10,751 bases of DNA from Verrucomicrobiales bacterium (lineage in GTDB: Bacteria > Verrucomicrobiota > Verrucomicrobiia > Verrucomicrobiales > Akkermansiaceae): positions 1 to 10,751 of the forward strand of contig PBTU01000101.1 of NCBI GenBank assembly GCA_002729295.1, in the 5' to 3' direction. Within the stretch, counting starts at the first letter, position 1; each line of letters begins with the position of its first letter. Positions 1-7,333 of this stretch are shown here, one piece after another. A program made the translations under genes and the position numbers. The notes beneath the pieces are model-generated. The model searched no databases. It saw only the letters and a program-made list of their open reading frames with translations, and was not told the origin of the DNA.

Positions 1-665
1 GTCGAAGAGCTGCTCCCCAGAAGAGAAAGGTCGGGAATGAATCCACCGAGGATGGAACCAAGGCTGATGCTGCCGCTTGAAAACAGGGCAATGACCACGG
101 CCATGAATGAGAGAACGATGAGGCCGACCATGCATTTGATAATGCGATCGAAGAGTTTCGCGCCGCCGCCACCGGCTTGGTAGAGGTAATTAACGTAGAG
201 CCCGATGGCGAAAAGAATCGCGATGATCGTCCATTGACCGCCATCTCCGCCCAGCATTCCAAGGTTTTGTTGGATGGCAGCGGTTCCCAGAGAGAATTGG
301 GGCATGGTCCATACGATGTTGGCCATAATGGTAGCGATGAGCCAGGACCAGCCGAGAAGCGGGTGGAGGTGGCGGTTGATGAGTTGAAGCGGGCGTTGCT
401 CGGTCGATAGAGTGACGTAAGCGATTGCCGAGAGCATGATGATGCCGCAGATCATCGCCAGAGGTTGGACCCAGAGGAGGTCATTCCCGGATACGACGCC
501 CAAATAAAGAGCGCCGGCGAGCGATCCTCCACCGAGGGTGATGGCGCCCTGAAGCCAACCGGGGCCGGAGATTTTGGCGTAGCCGAGGAATTTTCCGGCA
601 GGGCCTTTGTCTTTGACCTCTTCGATGACGTCGAGTTCGCGTTGATACTGGTCTTGATCACTCAT
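1..665 (-). CDS. Nramp-like divalent metal ion transporter (N-terminal part, cut by window edge)
   Basis: This is the first 221 residues of a polytopic inner-membrane protein that reads off the left edge of the window without a stop. It resembles the Nramp (natural resistance-associated macrophage protein) family, proton-coupled importers of Mn2+ or Fe2+. About five hydrophobic segments are visible: residues 34-58, 62-86, 104-130, 144-163 and 173-195. The first begins SGPGWLQGAITLGGGSLAG, and the third contains MANIVWTMPQFSLGTAA. Both resemble an Nramp-like subgroup I associate with PVC bacteria. The canonical Nramp helix-1 metal-binding motif DPGN is not present (GPGW instead), so the transported ion cannot be named. 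The ATG at 665-663 is the first start of the frame and no clear ribosome binding site precedes it. The gene is divergent from ctaB across a 69-nt gap. The family assignment is from recalled similarity; the substrate is unknown. Confidence 0.78.
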   Translation of the reverse strand, partial: MSDQDQYQRELDVIEEVKDKGPAGKFLGYAKISGPGWLQGAITLGGGSLAGALYLGVVSGNDLLWVQPLAMICGIIMLSAIAYVTLSTEQRPLQLINRHLHPLLGWSWLIATIMANIVWTMPQFSLGTAAIQQNLGMLGGDGGQWTIIAILFAIGLYVNYLYQAGGGGAKLFDRIIKCMVGLIVLSFMAVVIALFSSGSISLGSILGGFIPDLSLLGSSSS

Positions 666-734
666 GTTTAATGGGACTGTCAGGAAGAGAAGGGGCTAGG
701 GAAAGCAAAAATCGCGATTCTTGTTCCCTCGGGA

Positions 735-1664
735 TTGCGGTATGAGAAAAGCGAGGGCACACTCCGACTCTTGTCCGACTCATCTAAAGCGCCCGGTTTG
801 GCCCAAGATCTTCAGGTTCTTATGAAGGTGCGCCTGAATGTTTTTGTGCTAATCACGACCTTGTTCGGCTTTTTCCTCGCAGCTAAAGGGCTCGAGGGAG
901 GAATGTCGACCCGCTGGATTTTGCTGCTCCACACCTTGATTGGGACTGCGGCGGCGGCCTTTGGGTCAGCGGCGTTTAATCAGCTCATGGAGATCGAGGA
1001 CGACGCCCGCATGGAGCGGACGGCGGATCGGCCTTTGCCTTCACGGAGACTGGGCGTTGTGAAAGGCTTTGTGATTGGTTGGGGATTGGCGGCATTCGGC
1101 GTGATCCATTTGGCTGCCAAAGTGAGCCTGGTGGCGGCGGTGCTGGCAGCGATCACCATTGCGACCTACGTATTTTTCTACACTCCGATGAAGAAGTGGC
1201 ATTCCTCCAACACGATCGTTGGAGCGGTCCCCGGGGCCATTCCACCGCTTCTTGGCTGGGTGGGTGCCGGAGGAGCATGGGAGGCCGGGGGCGGGTGGTT
1301 TCTCTTCGCACTGCTCTTCTTTTGGCAATTGCCTCATTTCGTGGCGATCAGCTGGTTGTGCAGGGAGGATTACGAGGAGGCGGGCTATCAGATGTGGTCG
1401 AATGGTGATGTTTCGGGTGGAAAGAGCGCAAAGCTCTTCATTGGCTTCTCGATTTGTCTCATGGTGCTGGTTATTTTGGGCTCCTGGATCGGCTTTTTTC
1501 CCTGGTTGGTGGCGATTTTGCACACTCCCCTCGTGATTTTCCTAATGGTGCCGGTTTTGAAATATAAAGCCTCGGGCGAGCGCGGGCCAATGAGGAAGGC
1601 CTTTTTCGGGACTTTGGTCTACTTACCGGTGATATTGCTCGGTCTTGCCTTTGCGTGGAGTTGA
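735..1664 (+). CDS. ctaB: Protoheme IX farnesyltransferase (haem O synthase)
   Basis: A UbiA-superfamily membrane prenyltransferase that attaches a farnesyl group to haem B to make haem O, the precursor of haem A for haem-copper oxidases. The 309-residue length is normal. The aspartate-rich prenyl-diphosphate site is at residues 82-102, with N82, D89, D90 and the CtaB signature MERTADRPLP. The second conserved region (149-170) has YTPMKKWHSSNTIVGAVPGA, followed by WQLPHFVAISWLCREDY at 197-213. About eight or nine hydrophobic segments are present. The start is uncertain. TTG at 735 gives a plausible N-terminus but has only a weak upstream site. TTG at 771 is possible. ATG at 822 would remove residues just before helix 1. 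It is the first gene of a cluster of oxidase-assembly genes, with only 15 nt to the next gene. The oxidase subunit genes themselves are not in the window. Confidence 0.95.
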   Translation: MRYEKSEGTLRLLSDSSKAPGLAQDLQVLMKVRLNVFVLITTLFGFFLAAKGLEGGMSTRWILLLHTLIGTAAAAFGSAAFNQLMEIEDDARMERTADRPLPSRRLGVVKGFVIGWGLAAFGVIHLAAKVSLVAAVLAAITIATYVFFYTPMKKWHSSNTIVGAVPGAIPPLLGWVGAGGAWEAGGGWFLFALLFFWQLPHFVAISWLCREDYEEAGYQMWSNGDVSGGKSAKLFIGFSICLMVLVILGSWIGFFPWLVAILHTPLVIFLMVPVLKYKASGERGPMRKAFFGTLVYLPVILLGLAFAWS

Positions 1665-1679
1665 GCTAGCTTGCGCCGC

Positions 1680-2465
1680 ATGGACGTCAGCAAGCTGGAA
1701 CCTGTCGACCGCGATCCGGTCAAACTCCGAAACACCGCGCTTCTTCTCACTGCGATCATGGTAGTCGGGGGCTTCGCCATTTTGTGGGCATACAATCGCT
1801 TTGCTGAAAAGACGTCTGATACCGACCGTCCGAGTTTCCTTGCGGCGATCGGTGGTGCTGATGAGGTGCATATTCTCACCTCGGATGGGGAGCGCCGCAC
1901 GATGGAGGATTTAAGAGGGAGCGTTGTGCTGACCTTTGCGGTGACGAGCGAGTTGGCGTCGGAATCCGAGCCGACCATTTCAGCAGTGCGAGAAGTGCTC
2001 GCGGAGTTTTCCGATAAGGAAAAGAGGCCGAAGCTGCTGGTCTTTGTTCTCGATGGAGATGAGGAGAAGCCGGAATCGGTGGCGCAGGTTCTCACCGAGT
2101 TTGGAGGAGAGCCGGAGGTTTGGCGGGTGCCGGCGAGCGAGGACCGGAAAGATTCCTTGAGGGCTTTTTTGAAGAGCAAGATTCGCTTTGGAATCTATCC
2201 TCACGAGAAAGACGGGAAACTGATCTATGATTCCCAGCTCGTCTTGCTTGATCAGCATTTGCAAATCCGAGGTCCTGTCGGGGTGCCGATTGGCTGGGAT
2301 TTTGAAAAAGTAGCTGGCTGGGAGCGCCAATATGACGAGGCGAAAAAAACCAATGACGAGGAGGACCTCGTCGCGCCGAAAATATCGAGTGAAGAGCTGG
2401 TGAAGCTTTTGAAAAAATCAATTGAATATTTCTACGAAAATCCGGACGAGAAAGGACAAAAATGA
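1680..2465 (+). CDS. Membrane-anchored SCO/thioredoxin-fold protein lacking cysteines
   Basis: A 261-residue protein with a short cytoplasmic N-terminus, one membrane segment (about residues 19-38) and a periplasmic domain. The domain follows the order of a SCO1/SenC domain. MEDLRGSVVLTFAVTS (75-90) sits where SCO proteins have the strand leading to their copper-binding cysteines. LLVFVLDGDEEKPESVAQVL (119-138) matches the usual SVDPERDTPE-type segment. YDSQLVLLDQHLQIRG (183-198) matches the late region that normally follows the copper-binding histidine. There is no cysteine in the whole protein, so it cannot bind copper or do thiol chemistry in the usual way. It lies directly before a SCO-like protein that does have cysteines, so it may be its partner or a diverged duplicate. 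ATG 1680 is preferred; TTG 1671 (in frame, 10 nt after GGAG at 1657-1660) is an alternative. Its TGA overlaps the next ATG. The SCO relationship is inferred from layout and is moderately sure. Confidence 0.7.
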   Translation: MDVSKLEPVDRDPVKLRNTALLLTAIMVVGGFAILWAYNRFAEKTSDTDRPSFLAAIGGADEVHILTSDGERRTMEDLRGSVVLTFAVTSELASESEPTISAVREVLAEFSDKEKRPKLLVFVLDGDEEKPESVAQVLTEFGGEPEVWRVPASEDRKDSLRAFLKSKIRFGIYPHEKDGKLIYDSQLVLLDQHLQIRGPVGVPIGWDFEKVAGWERQYDEAKKTNDEEDLVAPKISSEELVKLLKKSIEYFYENPDEKGQK

Positions 2466-3157
2466 CCGATAAGAAAAAAATACAACTGATCTATTTGGGC
2501 GTCGGCGCCATCTGCGCGATGATTCTCGGAGTATCATTCTGGCTCACGACGCTCAGAGGCAAGCTACGTGAGAACAACGTGCCGATCGTGGAAGATGCCG
2601 GAAAGGAAGAGGCGGGAGATCTTTGGGAGCTGGAGAAGGATTTGGATCTGGTGAAGCAGGATGGCGCGGCGGTGAAAATCTCTGACTTAAAAAATAAAGT
2701 CTGGGTGGCGGCTCAGTATTATACGTCCTGTCCGATGTGTGCGGCCCGCAATGCGAACTCACTGCTGGGAGTATACAACGAACATAAGAGTGAGGAGGAT
2801 TTCCAGGTGGTTTGTTTCTCGGTTGATCCTGACGAAGACACTCAGGAGAAGCTTCAGGAAATGACAAAGTCGCTCTCGGTTGATCCTTCCAACTGGTGGT
2901 TTGTAAAAGCTGAAAGAGAGCCGCTCTTGCAGTATATGCGCTACGAGATGAAGTTTGGTGACATCCGGGAGCGGAAGGATCCCATTGAAGCTGCCGCGAA
3001 GGGTAAGTGGTCGCACGATTTGGGGATTCTTGTGTTCCGGGGAAATACCCTCGTGAAGAAGTGGCATGAGCGCCTGCCACCGGAGTCTCTGAGCGATGTT
3101 GTTAGGACCGCGCTGAGCGAAATCAAGAAAGACGAAGTTGCTGAAAGTGATGAGTGA
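2462..3157 (+). CDS. SCO1/SenC-like copper chaperone or thiol reductase with CPMC motif
   Basis: A 231-residue protein anchored by one N-terminal membrane helix (about residues 8-29) with a periplasmic thioredoxin-like domain. SCO proteins deliver copper to the CuA site of cytochrome c oxidase subunit II, or reduce its cysteines. The active site is YYTSCPMCAARN, with C90 and C93. The segment VCFSVDPDEDTQEKLQE (117-133) is typical of SCO proteins, and H185 in KWSHDLGILVF occupies the place of the conserved copper-ligand histidine. The cysteines are spaced CxxC, as in thioredoxins, rather than the CxxxC of classical SCO1. This could shift the protein from copper carrier towards thiol-disulfide exchange. 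The start ATG overlaps the previous stop (ATGA), and the end overlaps the next gene by 8 nt, which indicates translational coupling in an oxidase-assembly operon. Confidence 0.85.
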   Translation: MTDKKKIQLIYLGVGAICAMILGVSFWLTTLRGKLRENNVPIVEDAGKEEAGDLWELEKDLDLVKQDGAAVKISDLKNKVWVAAQYYTSCPMCAARNANSLLGVYNEHKSEEDFQVVCFSVDPDEDTQEKLQEMTKSLSVDPSNWWFVKAEREPLLQYMRYEMKFGDIRERKDPIEAAAKGKWSHDLGILVFRGNTLVKKWHERLPPESLSDVVRTALSEIKKDEVAESDE

Positions 3158-3800
3158 TCGAAACGAGTTTGTTTCGCGACCCGTTCTTGATGAGCGAGCG
3201 AAGTCGTTGAAGAAGCTGGTCTGGATTGTCAGCGGGCTGGTTCTACTTCTTGTAGTAATGATGAGAAGTCCATACAAGATTCCGCTTCCCGAGGGAGTGG
3301 AGCTCTCGTTACTTCCACCGCTTCATGCGCTTTTAAATACTTTGGTGGCGGCGTGTCTTTTGGGTGGGCTTTTTTTCCTGGCCCGGAAGAATTACAAAGG
3401 GCATCAGCGCTGCATGACGGGTGCATTGGTTTTGTCAGGCCTCTTTTTGCTGAGCTATGTGGCGTACCATTTCACGACAACAGAGACTCTCTTTGGTGAT
3501 GCCGATGGGAATGGCAAGTTGACTGATGAAGAGAGCGAAACCGCCGGGTCCGCTCGAACGGTTTATCTCTCGATTCTAATTACTCATATCGCAGCTGCGG
3601 CGATCAGTTTTCCCTTTATTCTCCTGACCTTCGTGCATGCGTGGACGAATAATTTTGCGAAGCACAAGAGGCTCGCCAAGAAGGTCTTTCCGATTTGGCT
3701 ATTCGTCGCAGTGACGGGACCGATCTGCTATTACATGCTGAAACCCTTCTACCCTTGGGAGACTGGGAACGTGGAGTTGATTTTTGAGGAGCCGCCTTAA
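3150..3800 (+). CDS. DUF420 membrane protein with an EF-hand-like periplasmic loop
   Basis: A 216-residue polytopic membrane protein of the DUF420 (YozB-like) family, often encoded near haem-copper oxidase genes. Its molecular role is not established. Five hydrophobic segments are seen at about residues 22-38, 57-78, 89-107, 139-162 and 177-197. Membrane-embedded or membrane-edge histidines include H59 (PPLHALLN), H107 (AYHF), H146 (ITHI) and H163 (FVHAW), which could bind haem or metal. Positive charges around 79-87 place that loop in the cytoplasm, so the loop at 108-138 should be periplasmic. That loop contains DADGNGKLTDEE (117-128), a full 12-residue EF-hand-type calcium loop with acidic or Asn residues at 1, 3 and 5, Gly at 6, Leu at 8 and Glu at 12. 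ATG 3150 is chosen; in-frame GTG 3147 and TTG 3138 are also possible. Its TAA stop overlaps the stop of the convergent glycosyltransferase gene. Confidence 0.85.
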   Translation: MSDRNEFVSRPVLDERAKSLKKLVWIVSGLVLLLVVMMRSPYKIPLPEGVELSLLPPLHALLNTLVAACLLGGLFFLARKNYKGHQRCMTGALVLSGLFLLSYVAYHFTTTETLFGDADGNGKLTDEESETAGSARTVYLSILITHIAAAAISFPFILLTFVHAWTNNFAKHKRLAKKVFPIWLFVAVTGPICYYMLKPFYPWETGNVELIFEEPP

Positions 3801-4510
3801 CCTGAACGTTGGTCGTACCAATATTCGTTGGCTACTTTTGTGTTGGTTCCTTCGAGAACTCTAAACATGAAGCCGCGGTCTTTGAAAATGTGCCAGTCAC
3901 CGTATTGGTCAAATTTTCGGCATGAGGTTGTCATGGGAGCGGTCCAGACAGTGCCGGTTTTCTTGCCGATAGATTTGGCATAGTCGCGCATACGGATGGC
4001 GAAGTCGACATCTTCGATGGTGACGAAATCTGCGTTGAAGCCGCCGAGGTGATCGAAAGTTTTTCGGGTGGTCCAGAAGGCCCCGAAGGAGACTTTGTGT
4101 TTGGCCAGGTGGGGGAAGAGGATGGCTCCGCAAGCAATGATGCCGAGGGACCAGCGCTCGGGAAGAATCATATTTCCGCCTCCGATATCGCGGCCTTGAG
4201 CGAGTTTTTCGACGATGATGCGGAGGAATTGGGGATGCATTTGGCTGTCGGCGTCGATGGTGACGATAATATCGCCAGAGCTGGCAGCGGCGCCGGCATT
4301 GCGAATACGGGAGAGGTTCTTGGCATCTTCTTTTGCGATGACGGCTCCAAATCCCCGCGCGATCTCCTCGGTCCGGTCAGTACAGCGGTTGAGCACGACA
4401 ACGGTTTCGACCTCGTGAGGGCAAATTTTTGCAGCTGCGGCAACGGCATTCAGTCCGGCGGGGAGATATTCCTGCTCGTTGTGGGCCGGGATGATGACGG
4501 AGACTTTCAT
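3797..4510 (-). CDS. Family 2 glycosyltransferase
   Basis: A 237-residue soluble GT-A fold glycosyltransferase of family GT2, which transfers a sugar from a nucleotide-sugar donor. The N-terminus MKVSVIIPAHNEQEYLPAGL is the classic GT2 start. VVVLNRCTDRTEEIA (37-51) forms the nucleotide-binding part. TIDADSQM (84-91) carries the DxD metal-binding motif (D86, D88), and IEDVDFAIRMR (165-175) carries the acceptor-side ED motif. No membrane helices are obvious, so it is probably cytoplasmic or peripheral. Acceptor and sugar cannot be told. ATG 4510-4508 is preferred because the family motif starts there; an in-frame start at 4591 would add 27 polar residues unlike the family and would overlap the divergent neighbour. 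The stop codon shares bases with the stop of the DUF420 gene. Confidence 0.9.
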   Translation of the reverse strand: MKVSVIIPAHNEQEYLPAGLNAVAAAAKICPHEVETVVVLNRCTDRTEEIARGFGAVIAKEDAKNLSRIRNAGAAASSGDIIVTIDADSQMHPQFLRIIVEKLAQGRDIGGGNMILPERWSLGIIACGAILFPHLAKHKVSFGAFWTTRKTFDHLGGFNADFVTIEDVDFAIRMRDYAKSIGKKTGTVWTAPMTTSCRKFDQYGDWHIFKDRGFMFRVLEGTNTKVANEYWYDQRSG

Positions 4511-4552
4511 TCGTGGTTGAGCATCGCTCTGAGTGAGGTTATGCCCGTTTTC

Positions 4553-5404
4553 ATGATTCGACAAATTGTAGTTCACCCCGGTGGAGCCCATAAAGATGAC
4601 TTTCTCGCCTGTGCACTGCTGATGGCTGAAACCGAAGTGCCGGTGTATCGTCGCGAGCCAAGCGGAGGTGATCTTTCAGATGTTGGGACCGCCGTGGTGG
4701 ATGTGGGGCTGGAGTGGGACGAGTCGAAGATGAATTTTGACCATCACCAGTTTCCGCGCGATGCCGAGCCGCTTTGTGCGTTGAGTTTGGTCTTGAAGCA
4801 TTTGGGGCTCTACGAGGAGACGCATAAGTTCTGCGATTGGCTGATTGTGGCGGAGTGGATGGATACGCGTGGTCCGAATGACACTGCCAAGTGGTTGGGC
4901 GTGGAGCGTGACGCCATGGCGAAGTTGAATTCACCGATCGATATCACCCTGCTGCGTCGTTTTGCAGCGAGCAGCGAGCATTTGCCGGGACAGCCGATTT
5001 ATGAAGTGATGAAGATGGTGGGGGAGGATCTCATTAGCTTTGTGCGGGGCATGAAGAAGCAGCTCGAGTATCTTGGGGAGAATACCGAGGTCTGGGAAAT
5101 GAGCTTTGGGAAAAAGGTGCTCTTCCTGCCGAGGACTGATCCCATGCCAAACGATCCTTCGATGGGGATGGGTCGCTACGTGGAAGACCAGGGGTTGGAG
5201 GAGGAAGTTGTGGCGTTGGTTTATCCCGATCGTCGCGGCGAAGGATACGGCCTCGGAAGATTTAACGACGACAAGCGAATGGAGTATACCCAGATCAAAG
5301 ACGAGTCAGATGTGCATTTTGCGCACAACAAAGGGTTCATTGCGAAGGTGTCTGCGACGGAGGTTCCGCGATTGAGGGTGTTGATTGAAAAGTCTTGGGC
5401 TTAG
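4553..5404 (+). CDS. MYG1/UPF0160-family metal-dependent hydrolase
   Basis: A 283-residue protein of the MYG1 (UPF0160) family, related to DHH phosphoesterases; the eukaryotic member MYG1 is reported to be a 3'-5' RNA exonuclease. Bacterial members are poorly characterised. Visible motifs are VVHPGGAHKDDF (6-17) with H8, H13, D15 and D16, VVDVG (48-52) with D50, and NFDHHQF (61-67), the DHH metal site. The C-terminal VHFAHNKGFIAKV (254-266) also fits the family. ATG 4553 (MIRQIVVH) gives the usual short N-terminus; in-frame ATG 4541 would add MPVF. GAGG at 4535-4538 is too close to the ATG at 4541 and somewhat far from 4553. The frame stays open upstream to 4049, but that part only mirrors the glycosyltransferase. 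Its TAG shares bases with the stop of the convergent ferritin/ATP-grasp gene. Confidence 0.88.
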   Translation: MIRQIVVHPGGAHKDDFLACALLMAETEVPVYRREPSGGDLSDVGTAVVDVGLEWDESKMNFDHHQFPRDAEPLCALSLVLKHLGLYEETHKFCDWLIVAEWMDTRGPNDTAKWLGVERDAMAKLNSPIDITLLRRFAASSEHLPGQPIYEVMKMVGEDLISFVRGMKKQLEYLGENTEVWEMSFGKKVLFLPRTDPMPNDPSMGMGRYVEDQGLEEEVVALVYPDRRGEGYGLGRFNDDKRMEYTQIKDESDVHFAHNKGFIAKVSATEVPRLRVLIEKSWA

Positions 5405-7236
5405 AAGCGAATTACGGGAACTCGTGTGGTGGCTTGATCGGGGTCTCCGAGTGGAAAGCCGTGGTTCAATTCGCTCGCTTCATCAGGAGGGCAGGTGGTG
5501 AGTGTCAGGGGGTTGTCAGGCGCGAGTCGTTTACGCAGTTGATGAGCAAGTCTTCCCATGGACCAGCGGACGTTGACTTCGCTGACGGGATGCCATTTGA
5601 GTTCTCCTTCGGAAAGGTGGAGGAAGGAATCGATGCAGAGTGGTCCAAGGTAGTCGTGGCCTTCAAAAAGGGTTTTGAGCGCGCGGCAAATCTTCTTTTT
5701 GGCGCAGGGCATGACCTGATTGGAGATGATTTGCGCGTGCTCGACAGGCATTCCGACCGCGGGCTTGGGGGAGGAGGTGGAGCTGAGCCACTGGCCGTCT
5801 TTGCTGACTTCCTGACGCGATATTCCGAGGCAACGAATGCCGCCCTCTTCAGGCCGGCCGATTTGATAGAGGAGGGAGAACTCCATGACTTTTTCCAGCC
5901 AGGGTTCGATGAGGAAATCACCTCTGGGAACTTCGACTGAGTCGCGGAGGAGGCGTTTGTTGCCTCGTCCGGCCGAGCTGTGGAGAGGTTTGGTGACCCA
6001 TTCTTCGTGAGGGTGGTTGGCGATGAAAGTGAGGGCCTCTTCTTTGCTGGTGCAGATGGCCGATGGGATAGGGGACTCGTCAATCAGGCTACGAAGTTCG
6101 AGGCCGATTTTTTTTGAGAGGAGTTCTTTGGACGCGCGACCCCAGGGGCGCTCGTCACGGAGCTTTCGTTGTTTCCGTATCTCGTCGATGTCACCAAGTA
6201 ATCCGACTTCAGGAAAGTGCAGCCCCTTCTTACTTAGAAAATCGCGATGCTGATCGCTGGGGAGGCGCCGGAGAAGGACAAGGTCGTCTTCGGATGGGAT
6301 GGAAAGGGCGAAGGCGTATTCCAGATCGGCGGCGAGTTCTACGAGACGCTTTGGGGCTTTCCAACCAGGATGAGCCGCGGCCGGTTCGGCGTCGGGGTTG
6401 AAGTAGTAAAGGTCGGGGCTGCGTCCCCGGGATGATTGATAGCGTCGAAGCGAGGAGATAAAGTTTTCGTCTAGCCCGGCCAGGCGACGGCCCTCTTCAT
6501 TGAAGGCGACTTTTCCTTTTGCACGTATTGGGGAGACAGGGAAGTGCAGTTGCTTGTGCCAGGCATCCCAATCTGATTGCGATTGCTCCTTCCAACGACG
6601 CAGCCATTTCAAGCCGTGACCGACGTGGGCAATCTCATCGTGGTAGATTTTCGAGAGAATCCTGGCGGACTTTTGATCGCCGGACTGCGCTAGGATTTCT
6701 GAGTAGTGTTTGGCGTAGTCGAGGTTGGCTTGCTCAAAGGTGAGCGAGAGCGTGGAGACGTAGTCGAGCGGGCTCTCCATGGGAGAGATGTGCGACCAGA
6801 TCATGGGGCTGAGATGGTAGTCGCCGAATTTGACGCCACATTCCTCCATGCGCTTGAGATACCAGCTGGTGTGGTTTTGTTCCTCTTTGAGAGTGTGGAG
6901 AACGCCCTTTCGAAAGGAATCGGGCGCGTTGGGGAATTTGAGTAAGGCCAGAGCCATGAGCTCGACGGCGAGGAGTTCGTGGTTGGCGAAAAAGTGGAGG
7001 AGGATGGCTCGTTGCTCTTCGTCTTCGATCTGGTGGGTGCTGGGAAATGGAGAGCGGCCGTCGTTGCTGCTGGGGAGGAGGTGGGAAGGGCGGCCCGGGG
7101 TATCTGGGATGGCGATGGTCTCTTTTGAAGGAGGATCCAAGATGAGGTGCCTCGGAGCGTGAGTGAGCTTTTCCTCCAAAGAATCGCTCATCAGCACGCG
7201 CTGAGCGAATTCGGAGATTGTCTCGGGATCGGCCAT
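5401..7236 (-). CDS. Fusion of a DUF455 ferritin-like diiron domain with an ATP-grasp domain
   Basis: A 611-residue cytoplasmic protein with two parts. Residues about 70-265 form a DUF455-type ferritin-like four-helix domain with a complete diiron ligand set: E87 (NHELLAVE), E119 and H122 (KEEQNH), E168 (FEQAN), and E201 and H204 (HDEIAHVGHG). FNEEGRRLAGL (245-255) is also typical of DUF455. Residues about 275-570 look like an ATP-grasp ligase module. WVTKPLHSSAGRGNKRL (413-429) is the glycine-rich nucleotide loop, FLIEPWLEKVMEFSLLY (441-457) the adenine-binding strand, and HPVSEVNVRWSMGRL (549-563) the ExN magnesium site (E553, N555). The region 275-345 resembles a pre-ATP-grasp segment. An ATP-dependent carboxylate-amine ligation coupled to iron-dependent oxidation is possible, but the substrate is unknown. 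ATG 7236 is preferred to in-frame TTG 7251. No biosynthetic partners are adjacent. Confidence 0.82.
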   Translation of the reverse strand: MADPETISEFAQRVLMSDSLEEKLTHAPRHLILDPPSKETIAIPDTPGRPSHLLPSSNDGRSPFPSTHQIEDEEQRAILLHFFANHELLAVELMALALLKFPNAPDSFRKGVLHTLKEEQNHTSWYLKRMEECGVKFGDYHLSPMIWSHISPMESPLDYVSTLSLTFEQANLDYAKHYSEILAQSGDQKSARILSKIYHDEIAHVGHGLKWLRRWKEQSQSDWDAWHKQLHFPVSPIRAKGKVAFNEEGRRLAGLDENFISSLRRYQSSRGRSPDLYYFNPDAEPAAAHPGWKAPKRLVELAADLEYAFALSIPSEDDLVLLRRLPSDQHRDFLSKKGLHFPEVGLLGDIDEIRKQRKLRDERPWGRASKELLSKKIGLELRSLIDESPIPSAICTSKEEALTFIANHPHEEWVTKPLHSSAGRGNKRLLRDSVEVPRGDFLIEPWLEKVMEFSLLYQIGRPEEGGIRCLGISRQEVSKDGQWLSSTSSPKPAVGMPVEHAQIISNQVMPCAKKKICRALKTLFEGHDYLGPLCIDSFLHLSEGELKWHPVSEVNVRWSMGRLAHQLRKRLAPDNPLTLTTCPPDEASELNHGFPLGDPDQATTRVPVIRF

Positions 7237-7333
7237 CTGTGTTCGAGCCAACGCGAAAGAAAAGGAATCGTCAACCCGTGCTGGAATAAATCGCGGAATA
7301 GGGCATCCTAGTGGCCACAGAATTCACTTAATT

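Noticed and set aside
666..734. Promoter between the Nramp-like and ctaB genes
   Set aside because: A promoter must lie here or just upstream, but no convincing -35/-10 pair could be seen by eye, so no site is reported.
1041..1523. Minus-strand open frame inside ctaB
   Set aside because: It is antisense to the conserved CtaB motifs and has low-complexity His/Arg/Pro composition typical of shadow frames.
4049..4552. N-terminal extension of the MYG1 gene
   Set aside because: This part is antisense to the glycosyltransferase gene and resembles no domain; family members begin near the VVHPGGAHKDDF motif.
4511..4591. 27-residue N-terminal extension of the glycosyltransferase
   Set aside because: It is polar and unlike GT2 proteins, and it overlaps the start of the divergent MYG1 gene; MKVSVIIPAHNE is the usual beginning.
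5395..5940. Plus-strand open frame inside the ferritin/ATP-grasp gene
   Set aside because: It is antisense to the conserved ATP-grasp motifs and has no family features of its own.
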